From contig CAJXKD010000002.1 in NCBI GenBank assembly GCA_913055735.1, positions 598,150-662,149 on the forward strand: a stretch of 64,000 nucleotides of DNA. The letters are read 5' to 3'. A program made the translations under genes and the position numbers. Source of the stretch: an uncultured Rhodospirillales bacterium. Lineage in GTDB: Bacteria; Pseudomonadota; Alphaproteobacteria; Rhodospirillales; UBA2165. Below, one piece after another: positions 27,801 to 34,352 of the stretch (the stretch's first letter is position 1; each line of letters begins with the position of its first letter). The notes below the pieces were generated by a model. It saw only the letters and a program-made list of their open reading frames with translations, did not search any database and was not told the origin of the DNA.

Positions 27801-29966
27801 CTTTCCTCGACCTGGCTTAGCAGTGAGAGTGCTGCTCAACTTCCCTCGGATACGGTGATCACGGGTGTATTGACGGCGACGGGGGGGGGTGGCTCGCTTA
27901 GCTATGACATTGACGGTGTTGAGGACGGCAACGGCTGGGTGACGACGTCGTACGGGCGTGTGCGTTTGGATCCGACGGATGGGGCGACGACGGGCAAGTA
28001 CGAGTACGAGCCGGATACGTCGTACGAGGGCACGGATACGTTTTCGTTCACGGTGACCGACGGCAACGGGGTTCGGAGCACGGCGTCGGTTGATGTGGGT
28101 GTTGGCGGTGTGGCCTACGATATTGAGCACGCAATCCGGTTCAATGACGACGACAGTGCTTACTTGAGCCGCACGCCTGCGAGCGAGGGCGATCGGCGCA
28201 CCATGACCTATTCGTTTTGGGTCAAGCGGCATACCCTTGGTGCTTCACAGGGGGTCATCTGGGGCAAGATCAATGGTCAGGCGGGTTCAGGGATTGAATT
28301 TCTTTCGGATAACACCCTGCGGTTCCTTTATTCTAACGATCCGGTTCAGTGGAGACACACGACCACCATGGCGTTCGACGATCCGGACGCCTGGTATCAC
28401 ATCGTCGTTCAAGTCGACACGACCCAAGCCAATCTCGCCGATGCCGTGACCATAGAGGTCAATGGAGAGGCCGCGAGCACCACCACGACCGTTGACCTCG
28501 GCTCCTATGTTCAAGACGTTCAAATGGGGCTTATGAATGCGACGCCGCAAGCTGTCGGGCGGCTGGAGCACGGAAGTGTGGCGCCGCTCCACTACGGCGA
28601 CTTTACCCTTGCCCAGGTGGTGGGGATCGACGGTCAGGCTTTGGATGCGAGCGCGTTTGGCAAGGACGTGGACGGCACGTGGGTTGCGAAGGACGTGTCT
28701 GGCCTGACGTATGGCACCAACGGGTTCTTGTTGGATGGCGGAGACAGCGGCGATCTGGGCAACGACGTGTCTGGGAACGGCAACGACTTCACGTCGTCGG
28801 GCCTGACGTCGGGCGACCAGATCACCGATACCCCGAATCACAACTACGCGACATGGGACCCAACACGGCCGGTAACGACGGCCAATGATGCGGCGTTGAG
28901 TGACGGCAACTTAACGGCTGTGAGGATTGGCGCCGGGAACAATATCTTTACCTACGCGACCCAGGCCTTGTCGGCGGATAAGCAGGTCTATTGGGAACTG
29001 ACCGTCGACAACAAAACGGATTCGCAAAATATCGGCATATTTTCTCTGGATGACGAGCAGGATCCCATCACCGGTAATCAGTATAGTTATCTCTACGGCA
29101 CGAGCTCGGGTGGCAGCCCGATCAAGACCGTTTATAACGGTACGGGATCGGCCAATAACGAGACGTATGGCAGCGCCTACACGACCGGGGATGTGGTCTC
29201 GGTGTTGTGGAACGGCCCCGCGGGGACGCTGACGTTCTGGAAGAACGGGGTGTCGCAGGGAACGGCGTTCACCGGCATCGATACGGCGAAGACATGGGTC
29301 CCTCTATTCCAGGCCGGCGATAGTACAGGCAACCAAGTGACGGCGAACTTTGGGCAGCACGGCTTCGCTTATGCACCGCCTCAGGGCTATGCCGGATTGT
29401 TCGAGGGTGTTTCGCCTGGGGCAATCTCTCCAACTTCCGGACACGACAGTTTTGAAGGCACGGACGATAACGAGACGTTTGAGGGGCTTGCGGGAAATGA
29501 CCGTTTGTCCGGAAACGGGGGCGACGACACCCTGATCGGTGGAGAGGGCGACGATACCCTAATCGGTGGGACCGGCGACGATACCTATGAGTTTGGCCGT
29601 GGCGACGGCGCCGATGTAATAGACAATATCGGTGAAGGCACGTCGAGCGACGTGGTCGCATTCGGCTCCGATATCAGCATCTATCAACTCTGGTTCGAGC
29701 AGAGCGGTGACGACTTGGTGGCCAGCATCGTCGGATCCACGACGGATCAAATTTTGGTCGATGATTGGTACCTAGGTAGTGGTGCCAATGAGGTATCGGT
29801 ATTTGAGACCTCGGCTGGGGACACACTCCTGAGCTCACAAGTTCAATCCCTAGTCTCAGCAATGGCCGGCTTCACCAAACCGGACGAGACGGTTTCTGAC
29901 CTCGACCAGGAACCGACCTACGCTTCATTGGCAACAACAATCAGCCAGACTTGGGATGTGGCCTAA
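21843..29966 (+). CDS. giant mosaic RTX protein: lipase-like, Hint, subtilase/P domain, LamG, SPRY
   Basis: A 2707-residue predicted type I secretion substrate without a Sec signal. By residue: 1-330 lipase-like with GDSKG (Ser145); 386-512 Hint domain from Cys386 to His511-Asn512; 520-700 Ca-binding DxDxDG region; RTX blocks near 773-810, 867-905 and 960-997; 1049-1144 cadherin-like. The S8 protease spans 1150-1480, with Asp1181, His1219, Asn1324 and Ser1399 (GTSASAP). A proprotein-convertase P domain is at 1499-1612 and an RTX block at 1691-1750. Further on are a phage-fibre-like beta domain at 1800-1975, an Ig/cadherin-like domain at 1990-2090, LamG at 2096-2265, SPRY at about 2350-2520, RTX at 2533-2595 and a haemolysin-related Ca domain at 2600-2660. 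GAGGCCGGGAC precedes ATG 21843. Boundaries are by eye; role as protease, adhesin or toxin is unproven. Confidence 0.9.
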   Translation: MPPPTYEEFNALSKFAYTTTAGEENSGNPDKIPPGFTLAIDDGQLSQNVQNIALGKVLQAADVTSAQLEAQGMDVTVLVKGTDTAVLAFSGSDEAVPDWIGPNAANQFIATNTVSEQMRIAVKIANAFKDKVQTNNFNGYLTGDSKGGAEAIIGGIASGLQVVAHNAPGMRKEAEKLAIERGETWDFEAAENNIINVVRENDLVSTSPLTDDQVGKQYVDQLTFVERLEYYAGGILGRLDVTHDLDRINVQGTPDFSQPTPAPLWSESEVEEMNRLAAEYARGTGSLWSADLNDQIYFISADENYLQDNVAGSSLLDNGAIRDAQASIRALHLTNFADPQKTAGLAYAIQRRLGWGGSSIPVSDQSSVSGSVFSFSTPEPTETTGCFAAGTPVLIAGGGTRPIEALRTGDLVMGFDGTGALRPARVARTFIHPNQPVLDFAGMEVTAAHPFLTPDGEFVEAGRFNGSARLVDADGAPIELPGPVPLGLRKTVYNIEVDGPHTYVAGGYRVHNKSSVGGVSPVVLDLDGDGVELIDLDQSAVFFDMDGDGYLENTGWAAADDGILAIDLSANASFGSGDGVIDQAEEFVFTLHAQGTTSDLQALATATDGDDNLLFDSNGDGVLNSQDTLWGDFRVWQDLDQDGVSDTGEVKTLAEAGITEISLDGVPNVYAQGSEPGAADNVITHLASFVQGGTGGHTAADVRFVFSTFGYQFDDQAPGGLLLNAEDGSQLQYLEDGQNYVVDLYAADLTGVFGASGNDQLTAGSGDAVLMDGGAGNDTLTGGGGADWISGGAGADTIYGGGGHDVLFIDSDDLVIDGGADVDVAIVATTTGVSLDLGATNLEAIIGNDGNDSFSTTGTDDVTVFGKAGNDSLTGGSGNDTLIGGIGADSLSGGDGNDTLFFDADDTNVSGGTGFDVGYVSTENAVNLDLHSAGLEAVTGNMGGDVLYTSGSSDVAITGKGGNDTLTGGVGDDLLVGGDGDDTLDGGDGDDTASFVGLFTDYVITHDMPTDTYTITDKKPELLGDEGTDTVTNVERLQFADRTIHLDGNNAPIADKWDWAETFRDTGVLITAAELLANDGDFDGDGMTLTAVADAVHGSVGLDSNGDVVFVPEAGFTGRARFTYEVEDSNGASATATAYVNVKGPLPTDSYFANEWHLDAINATEVWEDYTGAGVKVGIFDNGVDYTHVDIDDNYDTAIDYDYYHGDDDPFPTETDEAHGTALAGIISGELNGEGIVGIAYDATIAGSRGPVGFGGTTSWSIFHSWFQGYADFDVVNNSWGYRTPFHRNFLADSNQAQLETEIQNAVANGRAGLGTAFIWSAGNYRSEGFNTNYENHKNSRFSIAVGALDQDYEYASYSAPGAAMLVTAPGNGIYTTNAQQPYGYFEIDNDYVTLNGTSASAPVVSGVVALILEANGALGYRDVQEILAYSATRNDADSTGWAINGAVNWNGGGLHTSHDYGFGLVDAHAAVRLAETWTKQSTYANEDSVLATNSTGGSIPDGGILTQSLAISSDLVIDHIEVIVNISHGRVGDLIITLVSPDGTESVLVDRPGKDPDDANDRGSDLTSLHYKLSSTHHWGETGNGTWTLKVEDAYGGSDTGSISSWSLTIYGDTEEADDVYVYTDEYGDFTELADTDRRLLSDDDGGTDAINAAAVTSDLLIDLNAGASSWIADNTLTIASGTVIENAYGGDGDDWLVGNAAANALSGGRGDDILVGGGGADTLTGGRGNDTLDGGAGNDTIWGGAGTDTVAYVGERDGYDVVYDVETGHFIVTDTDTADGDDGTDILTSIEELEFRSNLHTNLALYSASFGESAWTAAALSVAAAAIAAPDASAMADKLVEDSSTGSHDVQQAAIAVESGKNYTFSIHAKSAGDGRRLALSLAAAEFLGTPSAVFDLDSGTVASGTGSITALGSGWYRLSVTGEADVSGDSAATISLDDGSSGSYSGDGTSGLYVWGAQLEEGTEASDYIATADSEASAYKALDLSSTWLSSESAAQLPSDTVITGVLTATGGGGSLSYDIDGVEDGNGWVTTSYGRVRLDPTDGATTGKYEYEPDTSYEGTDTFSFTVTDGNGVRSTASVDVGVGGVAYDIEHAIRFNDDDSAYLSRTPASEGDRRTMTYSFWVKRHTLGASQGVIWGKINGQAGSGIEFLSDNTLRFLYSNDPVQWRHTTTMAFDDPDAWYHIVVQVDTTQANLADAVTIEVNGEAASTTTTVDLGSYVQDVQMGLMNATPQAVGRLEHGSVAPLHYGDFTLAQVVGIDGQALDASAFGKDVDGTWVAKDVSGLTYGTNGFLLDGGDSGDLGNDVSGNGNDFTSSGLTSGDQITDTPNHNYATWDPTRPVTTANDAALSDGNLTAVRIGAGNNIFTYATQALSADKQVYWELTVDNKTDSQNIGIFSLDDEQDPITGNQYSYLYGTSSGGSPIKTVYNGTGSANNETYGSAYTTGDVVSVLWNGPAGTLTFWKNGVSQGTAFTGIDTAKTWVPLFQAGDSTGNQVTANFGQHGFAYAPPQGYAGLFEGVSPGAISPTSGHDSFEGTDDNETFEGLAGNDRLSGNGGDDTLIGGEGDDTLIGGTGDDTYEFGRGDGADVIDNIGEGTSSDVVAFGSDISIYQLWFEQSGDDLVASIVGSTTDQILVDDWYLGSGANEVSVFETSAGDTLLSSQVQSLVSAMAGFTKPDETVSDLDQEPTYASLATTISQTWDVA
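24160..24830 (+). repeat. RTX nonapeptide blocks 1-3 in about 90-residue modules
   Basis: Coding repeats of the GGxGxDxLx type occur at three places, separated by similar spacer segments (VSLDLGATNLEAIIGN and VNLDLHSAGLEAVTGN). This shows duplication of a module of roughly 90 residues. Each block should bind calcium and fold as a beta-roll after export. Confidence 0.85.
26913..27092 (+). repeat. RTX nonapeptide block 4
   Basis: Six to seven consecutive GGxGxDxLx-type repeats (residues about 1691-1750 of the giant protein) follow the P domain, in the arrangement of serralysin-type C-terminal domains. Confidence 0.85.
27881..27889 (+). repeat. nine-G homopolymer inside the RTX gene
   Basis: An uninterrupted run of nine G encodes part of a Gly stretch near residue 2013. 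It is the longest mononucleotide run noticed in the coding parts of the window. Slippage by one base would remove about 690 C-terminal residues, including the last RTX block and the presumed secretion signal. Confidence 0.8.
29440..29625 (+). repeat. RTX nonapeptide block 5 (C-terminal)
   Basis: Repeats of the GGxGDDTLI type (residues about 2533-2595) stand just before the haemolysin-type calcium-binding-related domain and the C-terminal tail, where type I secretion signals normally lie. Confidence 0.85.
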
Positions 29967-30065
29967 CATTGATTTCTTCTCGTTATCAACCGTGTCGGAG
30001 CATGGAAAAGGCTTCTGAATCCAAATTTGATGGCATTTCGACGGTGGATACATATGTAGATAGCG

Positions 30066-30087
30066 GAGAATGTTCCAAAACATTCTC
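30066..30087. repeat. perfect inverted repeat downstream of the RTX gene
   Basis: GAGAATGTT-ccaa-AACATTCTC is a 9-bp perfect stem with a 4-nt loop, 100 nt after the RTX stop codon and 30 nt from the 3' end of the tRNA gene. No T run follows on either strand, so it is not a standard intrinsic terminator. It may still end or protect the long transcript. Confidence 0.4.
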
Positions 30088-30117
30088 AAATTAAAACAAA
30101 TAGTTATATGAAAATGG

Positions 30118-30208
30118 TGGCGGAGAGGGAGGGATTCGAACCCCCGGAGGGCTATAAACCCTCAACGGTTTTCAAGACCGCCGCTTTAAACCACTCAGCC
30201 ACCTCTCC
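30118..30208 (-). tRNA. tRNA-Ser (anticodon UGA)
   Basis: The minus strand folds as a class II tRNA. The acceptor GGAGAGG pairs with CCTCTCC, the D arm contains GCTGAGTGG, and the anticodon loop CTTGAAA carries anticodon TGA. A long variable arm of serine type (TTGAGGGTTTATAGCCCTC) and T arm GGTTCGAATCC follow. The discriminator is G and CCA is encoded (30118-30120). It reads UCN serine codons. It lies at the downstream edge of the RTX locus. Confidence 0.95.
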
Positions 30209-30362
30209 TCAAGGCGTTCCGGGGCCCAGATTTGGCCACGACTTAGGTCTGCCCGGAACGGCTTTCCTCTATTAGCGTGATATGGTTTAGTTCGTCCAGC
30301 GCCGCGACGAAAGGCGCCGAAAAACATCCCCTTGGGCGGCCCGATCTGTAGGACTTTGAGCA

Positions 30363-30857
30363 ATGAGCGATACCCCCTTTCAGCTGGCTTTCGACCATTA
30401 TCTGGTTTTTGCCACCGATCTTCAGGAATCCGTCGAATGGTACGAGAAGGTGCTCGGTATGGAGCGGGGATTTACGCCCGAATTCCACGTGCCGGTGCAG
30501 TGGATGTATCTCGGGGGCCATCCGATCGTCCATGTCGTGCAGCTTGCCGAGGATAAAAGCATGGACGAGGCCTATGTCGGGCGCGTCGACAGCACCCAGG
30601 AAGGCGGGAGCGGCCGCATCGATCACGTTGCCTTCCAGTGCAAGGGGCTGGAGGCGACATTGGCGCATCTCGATGCCCATGGGGTCGACTACGCCGAACG
30701 CCGGGTGGACCTCAATAGCCGCTATCAATTGTTTTTCCGCGATCCCAACGGCATCAAGATCGAGCTCGACTTCGACGCCGCCGAAGTCGGCGAGCGCAAG
30801 CCGCCCAAAATGCTCAAGGATCTAATCGAGGCTAAGAAAAACGTTGCTGCGGAATAA
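30363..30857 (+). CDS. VOC-family (glyoxalase/extradiol dioxygenase fold) protein
   Basis: A 164-residue protein made of one pair of beta-alpha-beta-beta-beta modules typical of the vicinal oxygen chelate superfamily. Metal ligands of the usual pattern are visible: His in FDHYLVF near residue 11, His in RIDHVAF near the middle and Glu in GIKIELDF near residue 137. The N-terminal TDLQESVEWYEKVLGM is the classic VOC opening. Members include glyoxalase I, dioxygenases and resistance proteins, so the reaction cannot be chosen. Its last 14 nt overlap the HupE/UreJ-like start. Confidence 0.8.
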   Translation: MSDTPFQLAFDHYLVFATDLQESVEWYEKVLGMERGFTPEFHVPVQWMYLGGHPIVHVVQLAEDKSMDEAYVGRVDSTQEGGSGRIDHVAFQCKGLEATLAHLDAHGVDYAERRVDLNSRYQLFFRDPNGIKIELDFDAAEVGERKPPKMLKDLIEAKKNVAAE

Positions 30858-32007
30858 ATTCCGGCGCGACTTTCATTTTCTCGCTCAAGAGGGCGTGGCG
30901 CTTGCCGCGCTCTTTTTGTGCGTGCTGTGTCTTGCCGGCGCCATCCGGCCGGCGGTAGCGCACGAGCCCGAACTGACCTATGGCGTCGTCGACTTGAGCG
31001 GCCTCGATGACGGGACGACGGTCAAGATGAACTTCCTGATCAACGTTGGCGATTTGCAGAAGGCGTTGGGAATACGGCTTGGCGACAACCGTAACATCGC
31101 CGACTCGGGGTTGCTGGAGAGAAACAAGGACACGGTTCTGGCTTATGTCGCCGGGCAGGCGCAAATCGTCGACCGGGCAGGCAAGGCCTGTGTAATGCAG
31201 GACGGAGCGGCCTACCCCGAATTCGACGCCATCTATGTCGAAGGCGTATGGGATTGTTCCGGCCTTGGGCGCTCTCTGTATTACCGGTCGACCCTATTGC
31301 TGGAGGTAATGCCGAGCGCCAAGCACATCGTGCGCCTCGGGGTTCCCATCAGTTCGCCGCAAATCCCCATGGATGCCGCAACGACGGAGATCAGCCTAGT
31401 TGATCCACCGGGCCTGTTGGAGGTGACCCGCACCTATGTGTGGTCGGGGATCGAGCATATTTTCATCGGCTTCGATCACATCGCTTTTATCGTTGCGCTG
31501 CTGCTATGGGCGCGCCGCTTCTGGGGTGTCGTGAAGATCGTAACGGCGTTTACCGTCGCGCATTCCATTACGCTGAGCCTCGCCGCGCTCGATCTTGTCA
31601 ACGTGCCGTCGGCACTCGCCGAGGCCGCTATCGCAGCAACCATCATCTATGTGGCGGTAGAAAACTTCTTCCGGCGCGACGTGGAGAAGCGCTGGCCGGT
31701 TGCCTTCGCGCTCGGTCTAATCCACGGCCTGGGATTTGCGGGCGTGTTGCGGGAGTTTGGCTTGCCGGGCGATGCCCTGGCGCTCGCCTTGGCGTCGTTT
31801 AATGTCGGCGTTGAGATTGGGCAGCTCGTGATCGTCGCGCTGTTGATGCCGCTGCTGTTCGGCACCGACTGGCTGATGCAACGCGCCAAAGCCGGCGCAC
31901 GTCCGGCCTTGCGCACGGCACGCAGCGAAACCGTCGTGTTCGTTGCTTCGGCAGTGCTGATCGCACTCGGCAGCTGGTGGTTCGTCGAGCGGACGATCCT
32001 CGCCTAG
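30844..32007 (+). CDS. HupE/UreJ-family membrane protein with periplasmic N-domain
   Basis: A 387-residue protein. The N-terminal signal peptide (basic n-region RNKFRRDF, hydrophobic core, likely cut after AVA near residue 40) leads to an exported domain of about 140 residues. The C-terminal half has six to seven membrane spans of the HupE/UreJ_2 type. His-rich conserved motifs are visible: GIEHIFIGFDHIAF, TVAHSITL and GLIHGLGFAG, probable metal ligands. Relatives are linked to nickel or cobalt uptake, but the two-domain form is of unknown function. The start is TTG 30844, overlapping the VOC gene by 14 nt; no ATG in frame would keep the signal peptide. Confidence 0.75.
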   Translation: MLRNKFRRDFHFLAQEGVALAALFLCVLCLAGAIRPAVAHEPELTYGVVDLSGLDDGTTVKMNFLINVGDLQKALGIRLGDNRNIADSGLLERNKDTVLAYVAGQAQIVDRAGKACVMQDGAAYPEFDAIYVEGVWDCSGLGRSLYYRSTLLLEVMPSAKHIVRLGVPISSPQIPMDAATTEISLVDPPGLLEVTRTYVWSGIEHIFIGFDHIAFIVALLLWARRFWGVVKIVTAFTVAHSITLSLAALDLVNVPSALAEAAIAATIIYVAVENFFRRDVEKRWPVAFALGLIHGLGFAGVLREFGLPGDALALALASFNVGVEIGQLVIVALLMPLLFGTDWLMQRAKAGARPALRTARSETVVFVASAVLIALGSWWFVERTILA

Positions 32008-32016
32008 AGATGGGTT

Positions 32017-32163
32017 TCAGCCCCGGTTAAGAAACGCACTGCGGATGACGCTTTTCATTTCGATAGCCGACGTGTCCTCTGCGGCTTCCGGCGCGAGCGT
32101 CCGGGCTTTCTTTTTCACGTCTTTCTTAGCTGATTTGGTTTTCGCCGCCTTCTTCTTCGCCAT
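32017..32163 (-). CDS. small lysine-rich basic protein, 48 residues
   Basis: Minus-strand ATG 32163 is preceded by GGGAGGAAG, a good ribosome binding site. The product starts MAKKKAAKTKSAKKDVKKKA, then has an acidic middle and ends MKSVIRSAFLNRG. Such Lys/Ala-rich tails resemble nucleic-acid-binding small proteins of alphaproteobacteria, but no family is recognised. A longer frame from 32244 has no ribosome binding site and was not used. It converges with the HupE-like gene at a distance of 9 nt. Confidence 0.55.
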   Translation of the reverse strand: MAKKKAAKTKSAKKDVKKKARTLAPEAAEDTSAIEMKSVIRSAFLNRG

Positions 32164-32291
32164 CTGATCTTCCTCCCTACGCCGCACGCAGATTGCGACA
32201 GATGATCCTGCCCGCGATTCTGCCACGACGTGTGCGTCTGGCAATAGTGCTTAATGCAAGCTGATGGCGGTTTTTTGACGGTTATGGAGCG

Positions 32292-33500
32292 TCATTTCCA
32301 CAAATCGGCGATCCAGGGTGCCGGATACTCCGACGGGTTGGGGCGGCCGCAAAAGGCGACAACCTTGGCATCCTCCGGCGGCCCCTGGACCGCGCGCAGG
32401 CGATAAGGAACGCACCAGCCGTCGGGCCATAGATCCGCCTCCGGCACGCACAACGACACCCAATCTTGATCGCCCCCGGTCTTGGCGGCGATATCCGGCG
32501 TAAAGTCTTCCCAAATCTTGGGATATGAGCCCGCCTCGAACAACACGACTGAGGTGTTGAAGCCGGGGACATAATCGTTGTCCATGATGGTGAAAGAACT
32601 CTCATAGCGGAGCAGGGGGTCAAGACTGCCGGTGACGATCACGTCGAGATCGAGATAGAGCAACCGACCCTCCACGGAATTCAAATCCGATTTGAACAGG
32701 GCGACCTTGTTCCACCAGCCTTGCAGGCCCTCTTCGGGCAGCGGCGCGGTTTCGATGTCGGGCGTCAGCCCCTCCGTGTCTTCGGTGAAACAAACGAACC
32801 TCGGATCGAGGGTCGTGTGCCGCCGCACCATGGAAGCGAGGCGATTGACGTATTCCGGGCCGTATTTGGTGCCCTGTTTGACGCATACCACGGTTGCGGG
32901 CCGGGCGCCGGTACCGCGTTGGGGCGGCACGCCTTGGCCGCGCATGGCGGTCGCCCGGCGCAGGCCGATCTCGGCCAGAATGTTTTCCGGTTCCAATTGC
33001 CGGGCTTCACGGAACATATCCAGCGCGTCGTCGTGCTGTCCGAGACGCAACAGAACGCAGCCCAGATGAAGACGGGGTTCGGGATCGATGGGGGCAAGAC
33101 GGCAGGCTTCGCGGAGGTCCGCTTCCGCCTCCTGCAACGCGCCGGTAATTTCGTGGCACCGGCCGCGGAACGATAACCCGTGCGCGTCCTCTGGACGCAA
33201 GACGAGATATTCCGTGAACGCGGCGACGGCGGCCTCGGGGGCTGCGTTATCCATGTAATGATACCCCAATCCCAGATGAACTTCGGGATCTTCGGGAAGA
33301 TGAGCCGCGGCGCGTGTCAGAAAATCGATGCTTTGCCGATCGGCGCCCAGACGTTGATAGAGGAGGCCGACCATCTTCTGATAGCTGCCGTCGTCCGGTA
33401 CGTCGCCAGCCATGGTGTCCAGCAGGGTGACCGCCGCATCGACTTCGCCGGCATGGTCCAGGGCGAGGGCATTCTGGAGGGATTGGATGAGCCCGTTCAT
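32292..33500 (-). CDS. TPR-repeat protein with C-terminal glycosyltransferase-like domain
   Basis: A 402-residue protein. Residues about 5-195 are tetratricopeptide repeats (for example LGLGYHYMDNAAPEAAVAAF and LGCVLLRLGQHDDALDMFRE). Residues about 210-402 look like a GT-A glycosyltransferase: TVVCVKQGTKYGPEYVNRL opens the domain, and YLDLDVIVTG near residue 283 carries the Asp-x-Asp metal/nucleotide-sugar motif. FNTSVVLFEAG is typical of glycogenin/GT8-like folds. The acceptor is unknown. The frame is open further upstream to 33746, but that would run into the divergent FAA hydrolase gene. ATG 33500 begins at the first repeat and was preferred, though its ribosome binding site is weak. Confidence 0.7.
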   Translation of the reverse strand: MNGLIQSLQNALALDHAGEVDAAVTLLDTMAGDVPDDGSYQKMVGLLYQRLGADRQSIDFLTRAAAHLPEDPEVHLGLGYHYMDNAAPEAAVAAFTEYLVLRPEDAHGLSFRGRCHEITGALQEAEADLREACRLAPIDPEPRLHLGCVLLRLGQHDDALDMFREARQLEPENILAEIGLRRATAMRGQGVPPQRGTGARPATVVCVKQGTKYGPEYVNRLASMVRRHTTLDPRFVCFTEDTEGLTPDIETAPLPEEGLQGWWNKVALFKSDLNSVEGRLLYLDLDVIVTGSLDPLLRYESSFTIMDNDYVPGFNTSVVLFEAGSYPKIWEDFTPDIAAKTGGDQDWVSLCVPEADLWPDGWCVPYRLRAVQGPPEDAKVVAFCGRPNPSEYPAPWIADLWK

Positions 33501-33635
33501 CCTCGAATTTTGCGGGTTGCGCGGTAAATATCCGATGAACCCGCGCACCCCGGGCGTCGCGGCCTTTGACAAGCCCTGCGCAACCCGATAAGTGGCTGCC
33601 CACAATTCGAAATCGCGATCCTTAGGGGAGGCCCC

Positions 33636-34328
33636 ATGTCTTACGTTATCACGCCTGAAGAACAGCCCGCTTTGCCGATCGAGGGCTCCGACGATCTGTT
33701 TCCGGTCCGGCGGATTTATTGCGTGGGACGTAACTACCGGGCCCATGCCATCGAAATGGGCTCAGATCCCGACCGCGATCCGCCCTTTTTCTTCATGAAG
33801 CCGGCGGATGCCATTGTTCAAAACGGAGCGACGATCCCTTATCCGCCGAAGACCAACAATTTCCACCACGAAATCGAACTGGTCGCGGCCATCGGCAAGG
33901 GCGGTGCCAACATCCCCGAGAAATCAGCGCTCGACCACGTGTGGGGCTATGGCGTCGGTATTGACTTGACCCGCCGCGACCTGCAAATGGCCGCGCGCGA
34001 GATCGGCCGTCCCTGGGATATGGGCAAGGGCTTCGATAAATCGGCGCCGTGCACTGCCTTGAAACCGGTCAGCGTCGTCGGCCATCCCGACACGACAGAT
34101 GCCGCCATCTGGATCAAGGTCAACGGTGAGATCAAACAGCAGAGCACGCTCGACCTGCACATCTGGAACGTCGCCGAAACCATTGCCTATTTATCGGAAC
34201 TGGTGGAACTGGCGCCGGGCGATTTGATCTATATGGGAACGCCCGATGGTGTCGGCCCCGTTGCCGCCGGCGAGACGATGGAAGGCCATATTGACGGGGT
34301 CGGCGACATCACCATCAAAGTCGCCTAG
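33636..34328 (+). CDS. fumarylacetoacetate hydrolase-family protein (fumarylpyruvate hydrolase-like)
   Basis: A 230-residue enzyme of the FAH family, which cleaves C-C bonds in keto-acids with a divalent metal. The metal site is seen as FHHEIELVAAIG (two Glu) and GIDLTRRDLQ (Asp). It opens with YCVGRNYRAHAIEMG, typical of the fumaryl- or maleylpyruvate hydrolase branch that ends the gentisate pathway. The 3-hydroxybenzoate 6-hydroxylase-like gene 22 kb away would supply gentisate. The gentisate dioxygenase is not in the window, so the pathway is inferred. It converges with the TSUP permease gene. Confidence 0.82.
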   Translation: MSYVITPEEQPALPIEGSDDLFPVRRIYCVGRNYRAHAIEMGSDPDRDPPFFFMKPADAIVQNGATIPYPPKTNNFHHEIELVAAIGKGGANIPEKSALDHVWGYGVGIDLTRRDLQMAAREIGRPWDMGKGFDKSAPCTALKPVSVVGHPDTTDAAIWIKVNGEIKQQSTLDLHIWNVAETIAYLSELVELAPGDLIYMGTPDGVGPVAAGETMEGHIDGVGDITIKVA

Positions 34329-34352
34329 TCGGCTGCCTTAAAGGTCGGGCGC

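Noticed and set aside
25782..28232. Long open frame (816 codons) on the minus strand inside the RTX gene
   Set aside because: It is antisense to clear protease, P-domain and RTX coding sequence, has Arg/Val-rich low-information content and no ribosome binding site; it results from GC-rich codon bias.
32164..32244. 27-codon N-terminal extension of the lysine-rich small protein
   Set aside because: No ribosome binding site before 32244, while a good one precedes ATG 32163.
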